A stretch of DNA of 64,000 bases from JAFAMB01 sp963775805 (GCA_963775805.1 CAVZKG010000001.1:2294001-2358000), one strand, 5' to 3'; shown: positions 40,116 through 49,706, numbered from the stretch's first letter. A program made the numbers and translations. The notes: generated by a model from the sequence alone, not told the origin.

Positions 40116-41471
40116 CTACCCTCTCGCAGGCAATGCCGGAAGCGAATCGCGGACGGTTTCGAAGCACTCGATGAAGCCGGGCGCGAAGTCCGCCGGCCGC
40201 ATTTTGATCCATTGATCAACCATAGCGAGCGGGAAGAAACCGCCCGTCTCGATCTCGTGCACATTCCAGTTGAAAGGACCACTATGGGTCCCGCCGAAGA
40301 TGTGAATGAATTCATAGCCTGTCGCCGCGGAAGCCGATACCCTGGCCAATTCTGCAAGTTTCGTTTGGACGCCGATTTCCTCCTGCAATTCGCGCTCGGC
40401 GCAATCCACGTACGATTCGCCGGCGTCAACGTGCCCCGATGCGCTCGAATCCCAACAGCCTGGATATCGATCCTTTCGGTACGAACGCTTTTGAAGAAGC
40501 AACTCGCCCTGCTTGTTGAGCAGTAAGATGTGCACAGCACGGTGGAGCAGATTCTCCCGATGAATTGTTGCCCGATTACGCGGCGTTACTGGTTGATCGT
40601 TCTCGTCGACGACCGCGAGTAGTTCGTTTGGATCTCCTCCGTACACAACGCTCGGTTGAAGAATGTTGACAATCTGGATCCACTGGCTAAGCGAAATATC
40701 TTCCGCACGCACGGTTAACGGGAGCCCTGCGTCGCTCAACGCAAAGTCTATCCGATCAACCGACCCGAAACGGGTCAGGAGTTTTCGCACCTGTTTTCGG
40801 CGTTCCGAAAATCCGGCCTTCACAATTTCAGAGAATTTCAGCGGGTCAGTCTCCTCAAATTCGCGAGGCTCGCGCCGATCCAGCAAGATGACGGCCGAGT
40901 CGACCTGAGGTTGTGGGAGAAACACGGAGGGAGGCAAAATCTTGAGCCGGGCCACCTGCCATTGTCTCTGAACGATGACACTGATGCTTCCGTACGCTTT
41001 TGTTCCCGGGCCCGCGCTCAATCGGTCTGCCATCTCTCGCTGTACGGTGAATAGCAGTCGCTGATAGGGGCAAGGGTCCGATGTGAAATGGAACAAGATG
41101 GCCGATGACACGTAATATGGGAGATTCCCGATTACCTTGACTGGCTGCCGCAAATAATCGACACGCGTATCATAGTCCAAAGCATCACCCTGAATGACGT
41201 GAACGTTAGGCGCAGAAATCTTTTCAACGAGGTATTTTGCGAACGCGCGGTCCTTCTCCAGCAAAGTTGCCGACACCCCGAAAAGCAATATTTGTTCGGT
41301 CAAAGCGCCGAGGCCGGGACCGACTTCCAAAACATGATCCCGTGGATCGATTTCAAGTTTTTCAACAATCCACGAAGCAAGATTTTTGTCGTGTAAGAAA
41401 TTCTGACCCAATGACTTACGAGGAGAGGCTCCAAGTGAATCCAATAACGTCTTGATTTCGCTGATCTTCAC
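40116..41471 (-). CDS. rsmA: RsmA 16S rRNA dimethyltransferase fused to a Nudix hydrolase domain
   Basis: A 451-residue two-domain protein. Residues 1-270 are KsgA/RsmA: SLGQNFLHDKNLASWIVEKL, the SAM motif VLEVGPGLGALTEQIL, and the catalytic NLPYYVSSAILFHF; it dimethylates two adenines at the 3' end of 16S rRNA during ribosome maturation. After a short linker (GGDPNELLAVVDEND), residues 290-450 are an IPP-isomerase-like/YfcD-like Nudix domain with an intact Nudix box (GHVDAGESYVDCAERELQEE then IGV). Both domains share one uninterrupted frame without an internal Shine-Dalgarno that I can see. The Nudix substrate is unknown. It is the last gene of a minus-strand run. Confidence 0.92.
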   Translation of the reverse strand: MKISEIKTLLDSLGASPRKSLGQNFLHDKNLASWIVEKLEIDPRDHVLEVGPGLGALTEQILLFGVSATLLEKDRAFAKYLVEKISAPNVHVIQGDALDYDTRVDYLRQPVKVIGNLPYYVSSAILFHFTSDPCPYQRLLFTVQREMADRLSAGPGTKAYGSISVIVQRQWQVARLKILPPSVFLPQPQVDSAVILLDRREPREFEETDPLKFSEIVKAGFSERRKQVRKLLTRFGSVDRIDFALSDAGLPLTVRAEDISLSQWIQIVNILQPSVVYGGDPNELLAVVDENDQPVTPRNRATIHRENLLHRAVHILLLNKQGELLLQKRSYRKDRYPGCWDSSASGHVDAGESYVDCAERELQEEIGVQTKLAELARVSASAATGYEFIHIFGGTHSGPFNWNVHEIETGGFFPLAMVDQWIKMRPADFAPGFIECFETVRDSLPALPARG

Positions 41472-41598
41472 TTGGCAGATATTCTGCTGTACGAAAGCGG
41501 ACGAGACATGTTCTCACCTTTCCCGAAGTTCTTCACAGGTTATTCACAACCTCTGCTTAATATTATTAGGCGCTGCTTTAGAGCCCAAATGCAGTCTG

Positions 41599-42747
41599 TT
41601 ATTGCACCCTGGGAGGCCTCCGGCCGTGAAACAACCGGCGAGCTTCGCCAAGTGAAATCCCTTCCACAAAATAACCAACCGCAGAGCGGCCAACCGAGTA
41701 AGTGCCTGCCGCTGCGACCCCTCCGGAGATCGCATTGCCCCAACCCGGCAAAAATTTGACCGCAGCTCGCGCGGTTTCCCGGAAAACCAGGCCTAGGCCA
41801 ATATTAGCCCCCAAGGCTGCAAAAAATTCGGTTGCCGATTTCAGCCCTAGCTCGCGTCCGCTCACGTGCATGATGCCAGAAATCATCGCGAATTGGAGCG
41901 CGGTGAGAATTGGGAAATCGGCAAATGGAATTGGCTGGATGCCGATAGCGGCACAAACAGTCGTCATAGAGCGGACCAGATGATTAGCGATCTCTAATTG
42001 AACCTTTTTTGCCCTCACAAGGCGCGCCATCTCCACCTGTGCTTCGCCCGGTAACTCCCGAGTCAACATCTCTCCGAGCATCTCGATGTTCTGACGTTCA
42101 TCACGATCGGGATCGATCGATCCATCGACTCTGAACCGGACAAAGGAACAGACCGCGATGCTTTTGACAAAATGGGATGACAATTTACCAGGACCGCTCA
42201 GCCAAGCTTGCAATTCCAGTCGACGCGCTTCCACTACATCGGGAGCGGTGGCGCTTGGAAAATCAATCACCCCGATCAACCCAGCTTTCGATTGGTGGCG
42301 CGATTCCACCAAGTCAATCAATCGGACAGCCTGTTCGCATTCCAATCCCAGATCAAGCGGCTGACTTCCATCAACAAGAAAAACAAACAGATCGGGGCAC
42401 TCTTCAGTGATCGCCGCGGTCAGTCCGCTCCACGCGAGGCTTGTCTCATTCAGACGTCTGGCATCGAGGATTTTGAAACCTCCTCGTCCGGGCAGTTCGT
42501 AGCCGGCCCAGCCTCCGACAGGCTGAACATCGACCATTTCAAGATCACTCCCGACCAGTGCAGAGAAGAGCGCCGAAGCATTCGCCGTCGGCTTGCCGAC
42601 CAGCGCAATCCTTGCCAATCTTTGGGCCAAAAAGATCTGCTTGATTGGCTTCAATTCGCCAGTGACCGCGTTCTGGAGCGGACCAGGCAATTTCGAAATG
42701 AGAGCTTCCACCTTCTCATAGATGGAAAGAAGCGATTGGCGATTCAT
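41599..42747 (-). CDS. DUF697 protein with degenerate GTPase domain
   Basis: A 382-residue protein. Residues 45-230 follow the Era-like GTPase layout (ALVGKPTANASALFSALVGS as strand one and loop, then FKILDARRLNE where DxxG is expected), but the P-loop reads GKPTANAS instead of GxxxxGKS, and no NKxD motif is visible, so nucleotide binding is doubtful. The C-terminal 130 residues are a DUF697/YcjF-like membrane domain with hydrophobic helices (ILTALQFAMISGIMHVSGRE and GWGNAISGGVAAAGTYSVGR). It probably sits at the inner membrane. Neighbours are bcp upstream and rsmA downstream; the role is unknown. Confidence 0.75.
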   Translation of the reverse strand: MNRQSLLSIYEKVEALISKLPGPLQNAVTGELKPIKQIFLAQRLARIALVGKPTANASALFSALVGSDLEMVDVQPVGGWAGYELPGRGGFKILDARRLNETSLAWSGLTAAITEECPDLFVFLVDGSQPLDLGLECEQAVRLIDLVESRHQSKAGLIGVIDFPSATAPDVVEARRLELQAWLSGPGKLSSHFVKSIAVCSFVRFRVDGSIDPDRDERQNIEMLGEMLTRELPGEAQVEMARLVRAKKVQLEIANHLVRSMTTVCAAIGIQPIPFADFPILTALQFAMISGIMHVSGRELGLKSATEFFAALGANIGLGLVFRETARAAVKFLPGWGNAISGGVAAAGTYSVGRSAVGYFVEGISLGEARRLFHGRRPPRVQ

Positions 42748-42817
42748 CGGCCACTCAATTCCGTTGTTTTCCGGACTGCGCTGTTGAATAGCCCGATTCC
42801 AGCGATTGCCACATAGT

Positions 42818-43300
42818 TCACGTGGCGAGAACCTCTAGCAACTTTGCGACATGCCCGGGTGTCCGCACATTTTTCAGAATCGCTTTTAACTTCTGGTCGG
42901 CCCCAATCAGATAAGTTGTGCGCTCCGTGCCCATGTACTTTTTCCCGTACATGCTTTTCTCGACCCAAACGTGATAAGCTTTCACGATCTCCTTCTTCGG
43001 ATCGCTGAGCAATGGAAACGGCAAACCATGCTTCTGGATGAACTGGAGGTGTTTCTCGGTGCTGTCGACGCTCACACCAAAAAGCTCTGCCTTGGATTGG
43101 AGCTCACGCCAATTGTCACGCAGTTCACAAGCTTGAGCGGTACATCCAGGAGTATCATCTTTCGGATAAAAATATAAGACCAGCGGAGAACCCTTAAAAT
43201 TCGAAAGCTTCACTTCCTGGCCACCGCCGTAAATGCCGCCGACCGCTATGGCCTTGAAGTCGGGAGCCGGATCACCAACATGGAGTTCAGTATGCATCAA
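42818..43300 (-). CDS. bcp: Thioredoxin-dependent thiol peroxidase (peroxiredoxin Q)
   Basis: A 160-residue peroxiredoxin that reduces H2O2 and organic hydroperoxides. Peroxidatic Cys53 and resolving Cys58 lie in FYPKDDTPGCTAQACELRDN, the exact CxxxxC spacing of BCP. FPLLSDPKKEIVKAYHVW and ERTTYLIGADQKLKAI complete the fold. Cytoplasmic, no signal peptide. It is in the minus-strand run with nadA, moeA and rsmA, but with 126 bases before it, so it may have its own promoter. Confidence 0.94.
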   Translation of the reverse strand: MMHTELHVGDPAPDFKAIAVGGIYGGGQEVKLSNFKGSPLVLYFYPKDDTPGCTAQACELRDNWRELQSKAELFGVSVDSTEKHLQFIQKHGLPFPLLSDPKKEIVKAYHVWVEKSMYGKKYMGTERTTYLIGADQKLKAILKNVRTPGHVAKLLEVLAT

Positions 43301-43426
43301 ATACCTTGTCTATATCTCTAATTGCTTTGATCTGGTTAAATATCGCCATGATTAAAGCATGCTCATATGCCCGGTTTTCATCACGTGGGCAACGCGACGG
43401 TAATAGCCCTGAACGCCAACTGCAAA

Positions 43427-44617
43427 TCACACGGTCATATTCGCAATCCACTTCGCAGCACCGTCTCCAGCAATTGTTCCTGTTACGAAGCAACCTTGCA
43501 GAAGATAGCCGCCCGTCGGCGCTTCCCAATCGATCATTTCGCCGGCACAAAAGATCCCGGGCAACGAACGCAACATCAGATCGTCCGTCATTTCGTCCCA
43601 AGGCACTCCCCCCGCAGTTGATATCGCCTCCGAAATCGGACGTGGACGCTCCAACTCGATACGGCATCCTTTTACGATTTCGATCCATTCTTCGAGATTC
43701 TGCGGACTAGCCACCTCTTCGATCAAAGCAGCCGCTGCCGAACTTAATCGCAGTGTGCGGACGATTTTCTCCTGCGAAACCGGACCGTCCCGAAATCTGT
43801 TGCGGAGCATTTCAGGAGTAGAATCCGGTTTGAAATCGATCTCGATAACCCGATCGGCGCGAAGTTCACGCGTCAAAGAGTAGATCGCTCCGCCTTCCAA
43901 TCCGTATCGGGTAATCATTAGTTCACCTTTCACCGACCGATCAAAGGCTTTGACTCTGAGGTTCTTCAGAGGTTTGCCGTCGGCTACGCTCAGAAACTTC
44001 TCGGACCATGTCCGCTCCCAACCAACATTTGCAGGAACAAATTCGTTCACGCCCACTCCAAGTCGCCGAAACTCTTCGATCCAAAAAGCGTCCGATCCAG
44101 TCTGAGGCCAGGAGGCTCCTCCCAACGCAAATACGACAGCATCTGCAGCGACAGTCTGGAACGTTGTTCCGTGCTGAAAAACGATTTCATAACCACCGTG
44201 CCCTTGTAACCGGTCGAATCGTTGCCCGACCTGAAAGTCAACACCCAGGGAAGCCAGTCGCTCCAACCAGAGTTCCAGAATCACCGGGGTCCGCGTATTC
44301 AGAGGGAACACTCGCCCACTCGTCCCGACATATGTTTCGACACCAAGGCCTGCAAACCATTTTCGAAGATCTTCAGGTGAAAAGTGCGCCAACAGGGCTT
44401 CCCATCGTTTTGGAACGTCGTACCGAGTCGCAAAATCTCTGATTGGCTCACAATGCGTAATGTTCAGGCCACCGCGCCCGGCAACGAGCAGTTTCCGGCC
44501 GGGTGAAGCCTTCTGATCATAAATGATTGTCCGAATATCGTTCTCAGCGATCACTTCCGCCGCTCGAAGCCCGGCGGGACCTGCCCCAACGACAACGGCA
44601 CAGACACTAGACTGCAT
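43427..44617 (-). CDS. NAD(P)/FAD-dependent oxidoreductase (HI0933/BaiN-like, TIGR03862 type)
   Basis: A 396-residue flavoprotein. The FAD motif VVVGAGPAGLRAAEVIAEND (about 8-27), the family signature GRKLLVAGRGGLNITH (about 41-56) and C-terminal PGIFCAGEMIDWEAPTGGYL then QGCFVTGTIAG match the HI0933 group; the shorter TIGR03862 branch has a Pro/Val-rich middle as here. The group includes reductases of unsaturated ring systems, but this member's substrate is unknown. It lies 18 bases downstream of nadA, implying one transcript. Confidence 0.88.
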   Translation of the reverse strand: MQSSVCAVVVGAGPAGLRAAEVIAENDIRTIIYDQKASPGRKLLVAGRGGLNITHCEPIRDFATRYDVPKRWEALLAHFSPEDLRKWFAGLGVETYVGTSGRVFPLNTRTPVILELWLERLASLGVDFQVGQRFDRLQGHGGYEIVFQHGTTFQTVAADAVVFALGGASWPQTGSDAFWIEEFRRLGVGVNEFVPANVGWERTWSEKFLSVADGKPLKNLRVKAFDRSVKGELMITRYGLEGGAIYSLTRELRADRVIEIDFKPDSTPEMLRNRFRDGPVSQEKIVRTLRLSSAAAALIEEVASPQNLEEWIEIVKGCRIELERPRPISEAISTAGGVPWDEMTDDLMLRSLPGIFCAGEMIDWEAPTGGYLLQGCFVTGTIAGDGAAKWIANMTV

Positions 44618-44635
44618 TTTTCGCCGGCAGACGGT

Positions 44636-45580
44636 TCACCGACTTAGCTCTAGCATTCGGACAATCGGAAGCTCCGCTCTAAGGCGCACAGCCTCAGGAA
44701 TCACGATCTCAGGTTCCAAATCCGCCAGACAATCCCGCAGTTTTTCCAACGTATTCATCTTCATGAACCGGCAATCAGCGCAAGCGCACGTCTCCGTTGG
44801 ACCAGCGATAAATGTCTTCGCAGGGATCTCCTTCTTCAGCCGATGAAGCATGCCAGACTCTGTGACAATGATGAATGCGTCGGCTCTCGATTCACGACAA
44901 AAGCTGACCATCTTTTCCGTCGAACAAACTTCGTCAGCTAACATTCTCACGGCCATCGTGCATTCCGGATGCGCTACAACCGGTGCCGCGGGATAACGGT
45001 CTCGAATTGCGGAAATGCTGTTTTTGGTAAATTCGACATGGACATAACAGTTTCCTCGCCAGAGGTCCATTTTACGTCCCGTCTTTTCCATGACCCAGCT
45101 CCCAAGGTTCTGATCCGGGACAAAAAGTATATTGCGATCTGCCGGCGCATTCGCCACGACTTTTACAGCGTTGCCGCTGGTGCAGATGATGTCGGAGAGC
45201 GCCTTGACTCCGGCGCTGCAGTTGATATAGGCGATGACGTAGTAATTTTTTTCCGCGTTCTGCCGAAGAAATTCTTCAAGCCTCTCCGCTGGACAGGATT
45301 CTGACAGCGAACAGCCGGCGTCGAGATCCGGCAAAATGACTTTCTTTGTCGGATTAACAATCTTTGCCGTCTCCGCCATGAAATGCACACCGCAAAACAC
45401 GATGACATCTGCGTTGGTCTCCCTGGCTTTGTAACTAAGGCCCAACGAATCCCCAACGTAATCGGCAAGATCCTGAATTTCAGGAACTTGGTAATTGTGG
45501 GCGAGGATAATTGCGTTACGCTGCTTCTTAAGATCCAGAACCTCGGAGGCCAGATCGTATCCTGTCTTAAGTGCGACCAT
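44636..45580 (-). CDS. nadA: Quinolinate synthase A
   Basis: A 314-residue enzyme that condenses iminoaspartate with DHAP to quinolinate in NAD synthesis, using a 4Fe-4S cluster. The three cluster cysteines fit VIVFCGVHFMAETAKI (about 62), RGNCYVHVEFT (about 175) and ACADCRFMKMNTLEKL (about 270). AHNYQVPEIQDLADYVGDSL binds substrate. nadB and nadC are not in the window. It follows moeA by about 80 bases and is followed by the flavoprotein gene. Confidence 0.94.
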   Translation of the reverse strand: MVALKTGYDLASEVLDLKKQRNAIILAHNYQVPEIQDLADYVGDSLGLSYKARETNADVIVFCGVHFMAETAKIVNPTKKVILPDLDAGCSLSESCPAERLEEFLRQNAEKNYYVIAYINCSAGVKALSDIICTSGNAVKVVANAPADRNILFVPDQNLGSWVMEKTGRKMDLWRGNCYVHVEFTKNSISAIRDRYPAAPVVAHPECTMAVRMLADEVCSTEKMVSFCRESRADAFIIVTESGMLHRLKKEIPAKTFIAGPTETCACADCRFMKMNTLEKLRDCLADLEPEIVIPEAVRLRAELPIVRMLELSR

Positions 45581-45659
45581 TGTCAGGGACTATCCTTCCG
45601 CCACAACACGTTCGCAAGCAGCAGAATTCTCCTGGTAAACGCAATAAATGCGACAAAGG

Positions 45660-46835
45660 CTACACAGGAATCACGTTCACAAAGGATTCTGCAGCGAGCG
45701 TCTCATTCGCTTCAACCCGACAAAGTGCATTTGCCTGGGACAACCCGAAGAGGGCGTGGGATTCTTGCCTCCCGACGCTACCGAAAGTTCCTTCCTCGTA
45801 AATACCCCGGATGTAATGCGGCCGATCTCCTCGATTAACCAATTTTTCTCTTAAGCGAGCCGTCGCGTGAGGCAACGTCCATGTGGTTCGCCCTCCCAAC
45901 TTCCAAAGAGCAGGGCGCGCAAAGATCAGAAATGTGACGAACGCAGAGACCGGATTGCCAGGCAATCCAAAGATCAGGGTCGCTCCGGTCCGCCCAAACA
46001 TGAATGGTTTGCCCGGTTTAATGGAGACTCGCCAGAGATCCAGGGTTGCACCCAGTTTTTTGAGCGTCGGTTTGACGAGATCCTTGGCTCCAACAGACAC
46101 GCCACCCGCCACCGCAATCGCGTCATATTCCCGAGCCTTTTTAAAGCTCCGGATATGTGCCTCCACGGTGTCCGGTACGATATCGAAGACCTCAGCTGTT
46201 GCGCCGGACATCTCCACAAGCTGGGCGAGCAGCAATCGATTGGTCTCATAAATCTCGCCAGGAGCAAGCGTCTCTCCCTGCGAACGCAATTCGCTACCAG
46301 TCGCGATTACAGCAACGCGAGGACGCCTGAAAACTGTCAAATCTCGAAGCCCTTGCGAAGCGATCCCAGCCAAAATCGCCGGGCTAAGAAGCACCCCGAT
46401 TTGCGCCACCTTCTGCCCCTCGCAGAGATCACCCCCGCGCACCCGAATATTTTCGCCGCGGCTCACGCCCTCCCGAATTAAAATGGAATTTTCTCTGCGA
46501 TCGACATCTTCCTGCATGACGACGGCGTCCGCGTTCTTCGGAATCGGGGCGCCGGTAAATATACGGATTGCCTCACCAACACCGATGCCCAATCCCTGGT
46601 CGGGGCCGGCAACCTGTTCCCCAGCCACCGCCAACTCAGCTCCGGTGACCGTTTCCTGAGCATGGACCGCATAGCCATCCACTGTCGAATTATCGAACCG
46701 CGGCAACGCGACCGTCGCAATGACATCCTGACCAATTACCCTATTCCCAGCATGCCAAATCGAAACGTTTTCCGTTCCCAATTGCCCAACCGATCCCAGC
46801 ACGCGATCCAAGGCCTCTCGTTCGCTCAAAAGCAT
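45660..46835 (-). CDS. moeA: Molybdopterin molybdenumtransferase
   Basis: About 391 residues. MoeA inserts molybdate into adenylylated molybdopterin. Signatures are LPRFDNSTVDGYAVHA (about 45-60), IFTGAPIPKNADAVVMQEDV, RVRGGDLCEG, VIATGSELRSQGETLAPGEI with YETNRLL, and GLPGNPVSAFVTFLIFARPA (about 305-324). I use the ATG at 46835 (LLSEREALDRVL, the usual MoeA N-terminus) rather than one eight codons earlier. No other molybdenum-cofactor gene is nearby. Confidence 0.93.
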   Translation of the reverse strand: MLLSEREALDRVLGSVGQLGTENVSIWHAGNRVIGQDVIATVALPRFDNSTVDGYAVHAQETVTGAELAVAGEQVAGPDQGLGIGVGEAIRIFTGAPIPKNADAVVMQEDVDRRENSILIREGVSRGENIRVRGGDLCEGQKVAQIGVLLSPAILAGIASQGLRDLTVFRRPRVAVIATGSELRSQGETLAPGEIYETNRLLLAQLVEMSGATAEVFDIVPDTVEAHIRSFKKAREYDAIAVAGGVSVGAKDLVKPTLKKLGATLDLWRVSIKPGKPFMFGRTGATLIFGLPGNPVSAFVTFLIFARPALWKLGGRTTWTLPHATARLREKLVNRGDRPHYIRGIYEEGTFGSVGRQESHALFGLSQANALCRVEANETLAAESFVNVIPV

Positions 46836-47202
46836 CGGTAACAAGAATGCAGAGAACACAAAGAATCAAACAATAGGGCCTTGACTGTGAGGATGAAGGA
46901 ACGGGACCGGAGCTTTTGTAGCGGCATCCCATGATATCGCCATATGCCGAGCGTGGCGAAGCCATCCTGCCTGCGTTCGCGTCGCAAGCACCGCACTGTG
47001 CATTCCAGCGGTCAACGGCGCCGGAAGCTAGTCATGATATTCTTCGATCCTCTAAAGCGTTGCCTGGCAGTCGGAGTTGGACAGTCCCGAGACGCCTATC
47101 CTACGGGGACGCGAACGTCAGGACGGCCAATAGGCGTCTCGCCTGTCCATTTTCCGCTTCCAGGCAAGCCCTATTTTTAGAATAGCGGAAAGCCAGCTCA
47201 CT
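46836..47202. repeat. Intergenic region with GAGACGCCTAT inverted repeat
   Basis: CGAGACGCCTAT (47089-47099 region) and ATAGGCGTCTCG (47130-47142) form a near-perfect stem; the right side continues to CCTGTCC and the left starts GGACAG, so arms span about 47080-47099 and 47130-47148. The stem is of the same family as the repeats at 39692-40108. The rest of the 367 bases has no gene. It lies between the GH3 gene and moeA, which point the same way, and could separate their transcripts. Confidence 0.65.
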
Positions 47203-49704
47203 TTAATTCACGCGCGTAATTTCGAAGTTCTGTTTCAGAGGAAGATCGCGTGATGACCCACCCACAGAGATTTCGTAAGTTCCCGGATCGACTTTCCAAC
47301 GCCGAATATCCGGCGCAAAGTACGCAAAAGACCGTTGATCAAGCGAGAGTGTTACGCGCTTCGTTTCTCCGGACTGCAAGATAACCTTCGCGAATCCTTT
47401 CAGCTCCTTGACCGGTCGCTCAACCTTCGGTTGGATCGCACCAACATAAAGCTCGGCAATCTCGGCGCCTGCCACATGGCCAGTGTTATGGATATCAAAC
47501 GAAACGCTCGCATTGCATGGATCCGCGGGATCACTCAAATCAATTCCGAGATTCGAATATTCGAATTTGGCGTATGAGAGACCATACCCGAAAGGGAACA
47601 GAGGCTTTATTCCGAAATGATCGTAGCCTCTGTATCCAACAAATATCCCTTCGTCATACCGGACATTTTCTCCGGTCTCGTCTGCCGGATATGATTTGAA
47701 GGCCGGGTTATCGTTTTGATCGGCCTCAAAAGAGACAGGGAGTTTGCCCGAAGGATTGACATCCCCAAACAAAATTTTTGCCACGGCGTTCCCTCCTTCC
47801 TGTCCCGGATACCAGGCGTGCAAAAGCACCGGTACTTTCTCGAGCCAACGATGCATATCGACGTTTCCACCGGAATTCAGAATGACGATCGTCCGGGGAT
47901 TCTTTTCGACGACCCCGTTGATCAGTTCATCCTGTGCATCGGGTAATTCAAAAGTCCGATCGAAGCCCTCCCCTTCGTTTCCGTTATCGAACCCGACACA
48001 AACCACGGCCGCATCGTAATCTCGAATCGCATCTGGAACCGTGAGAGATGCCCAACCAAACTGCGCAATCGCGCCTCCTCCTCCGCTGTTTTTGTACTCC
48101 ACTCGCAACCGATAGCTCTTTCCAGCCTGGAGGTAACGGGTGACGGTATCTGGACGCGCCGCATGATCAGCCCAGTCGTCAATGATCAGCTTGTCGTCGA
48201 GGTAGACCCGGACCCCGGAATCCGCTCTCGCCCGGAAAACATGCAAGGACGAAGAGTTGCTAACGATTACTCCGGTCCACCGCACCGTGAATTGCAGCGG
48301 CAATCCGCGGCACTGCGATTCCGAGCCTGGCCAATCGAAATTAATCCGCTGATCGGTACGATCAATCACCGGGTTTCCCGAGAGCCTCAAATTTGGGAAG
48401 TATTCTCCTCTTAGCCCTTCGACCAATCGTCCGGATGAATCTTCGTGTTCAAACTCCGAAGTCCCAAAATTTCCGACCCCGACTCCGAAATAGTCCACCG
48501 TGATCTGCGACCCCTTATTGTTGGTCAGACCATCGAAGACGCTTATGGCGTAAAACGGGTTTACGAAGGAACTTCCCCATCCCGCTGGAACACCCGGGTG
48601 CGCATCAGGACCGAGGACCGCGATTCTTTTCATTCGATTCCGATCGAGCGGCAAAGTTCTTCCCTCGTTTTTCAAAAGCACGATCCCCTCTTCAGCAACT
48701 GCAAGAGAGGTCTTCCCGCTCTCCACTGCATTCAACGAAATCGAAGAATCAAGTTGCGGACGATTCAGGTATCCCATTCGGACGATGAGCCGCAAGATTC
48801 GAAGCACTTTGTCGTCGATTTGCGCCTCGCTGATTTCTCCGCTCTCGATCGCCGGAAGCAGATCTTTCGAGTTCATCCAAAACCCCGATGGCATTTCGAG
48901 ATCCAGACCGGCTTTAGCCGGTCCCAGCGCACTATGCGTGGCACCCCAATCCGACATCAGAACACCATCAAAACCCCATTCATCCTTTAATAATTTCTCG
49001 TTCAAATCGCTATTCTCCGTGCAAAAGAAGCCGTTGACTTTGTTGTACGCGTCCATGACAGCACCGACTTTCGCTACACGAACTGCGGCTTCGAATGCAG
49101 GCAAATAAATCTCTCGCAACGCCCGTTCACCAACGATCACATTGATGTTCATCCGATTGATTTCCTGATTGTTCGCCGCAAAGTGTTTGACCGTGGCTGT
49201 CACACCCTGGCTCTGAACCCCGCGAATAAACGGAACAACCATTTGCGCAGCCAAATAGGGGTCTTCACCCGAGAGGTACTCAAAGTTCCGGCCGCAAATC
49301 GGTAACCGATTGATGTTCACCCCTGGCGCGAGCAATATGTGGATCCCCCGTGCACGACAATCCCGGCCCATCGAAACACCTTCCAATTGAGCGAGACCGG
49401 GGTTCCAACTGGCTGCGAGCGCGATTCCGGCCGGGTACCGTGGACTCGGCGTATCCTGTCTTACACCCAGCGGACCGTCCGACATGCGAATCTCCGGTAG
49501 CCCAAGCCGCGGAATCGGCCGGATCGACATCGCATGGATCCCACCGATGTAGGCCAACTTTTCTTCCAACGTCATCTGGCCAAGAATCTTCTCGGCTCGC
49601 CGGTCACTTGAGTCGTCCGCCCTAACAAAGCATGCACCAAAAAGTGAGAGAACTGCACAGCCGACCAGAGTCAACCTCTGAAACGCTCTTGTCACTAATC
49701 CCAT
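47203..49704 (-). CDS. GH3 beta-glucosidase with PA14 domain, secreted
   Basis: An 833-residue enzyme with an N-terminal signal peptide (LTLVGCAVLSLFGACFVRA). The GH3 N domain has RNFEYLSGEDPYLAAQMVVP, VKHFAANNQE and the nucleophile Asp252 in FDGVLMSDWGATHS; the GH3 C domain carries LLKNEGRTLPLD and the acid/base region near GFDNGNEGEGFDRTFELP. A PA14 carbohydrate-binding insert occupies about residues 430-570 (GLRGEYFPNLRLSG), and a fibronectin-III-like domain ends the protein. It probably releases glucose from beta-glucans in the periplasm or outside. The cysteine in the signal region (FGAC) could make it a lipoprotein. Confidence 0.93.
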   Translation of the reverse strand: MGLVTRAFQRLTLVGCAVLSLFGACFVRADDSSDRRAEKILGQMTLEEKLAYIGGIHAMSIRPIPRLGLPEIRMSDGPLGVRQDTPSPRYPAGIALAASWNPGLAQLEGVSMGRDCRARGIHILLAPGVNINRLPICGRNFEYLSGEDPYLAAQMVVPFIRGVQSQGVTATVKHFAANNQEINRMNINVIVGERALREIYLPAFEAAVRVAKVGAVMDAYNKVNGFFCTENSDLNEKLLKDEWGFDGVLMSDWGATHSALGPAKAGLDLEMPSGFWMNSKDLLPAIESGEISEAQIDDKVLRILRLIVRMGYLNRPQLDSSISLNAVESGKTSLAVAEEGIVLLKNEGRTLPLDRNRMKRIAVLGPDAHPGVPAGWGSSFVNPFYAISVFDGLTNNKGSQITVDYFGVGVGNFGTSEFEHEDSSGRLVEGLRGEYFPNLRLSGNPVIDRTDQRINFDWPGSESQCRGLPLQFTVRWTGVIVSNSSSLHVFRARADSGVRVYLDDKLIIDDWADHAARPDTVTRYLQAGKSYRLRVEYKNSGGGGAIAQFGWASLTVPDAIRDYDAAVVCVGFDNGNEGEGFDRTFELPDAQDELINGVVEKNPRTIVILNSGGNVDMHRWLEKVPVLLHAWYPGQEGGNAVAKILFGDVNPSGKLPVSFEADQNDNPAFKSYPADETGENVRYDEGIFVGYRGYDHFGIKPLFPFGYGLSYAKFEYSNLGIDLSDPADPCNASVSFDIHNTGHVAGAEIAELYVGAIQPKVERPVKELKGFAKVILQSGETKRVTLSLDQRSFAYFAPDIRRWKVDPGTYEISVGGSSRDLPLKQNFEITRVN

Positions 49705-49706
49705 GA

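Noticed and set aside
40208..40540. Separate small genes at the Nudix end of rsmA
   Set aside because: These frames are out of phase with the Nudix box, which is in one continuous frame with RsmA.
41540..41548. DnaA-box-like TTATTCACA upstream of rsmA
   Set aside because: It is a single site with one mismatch to TTATCCACA, without a cluster, AT-rich unwinding element or dnaA/dnaN genes, so no origin is supported.
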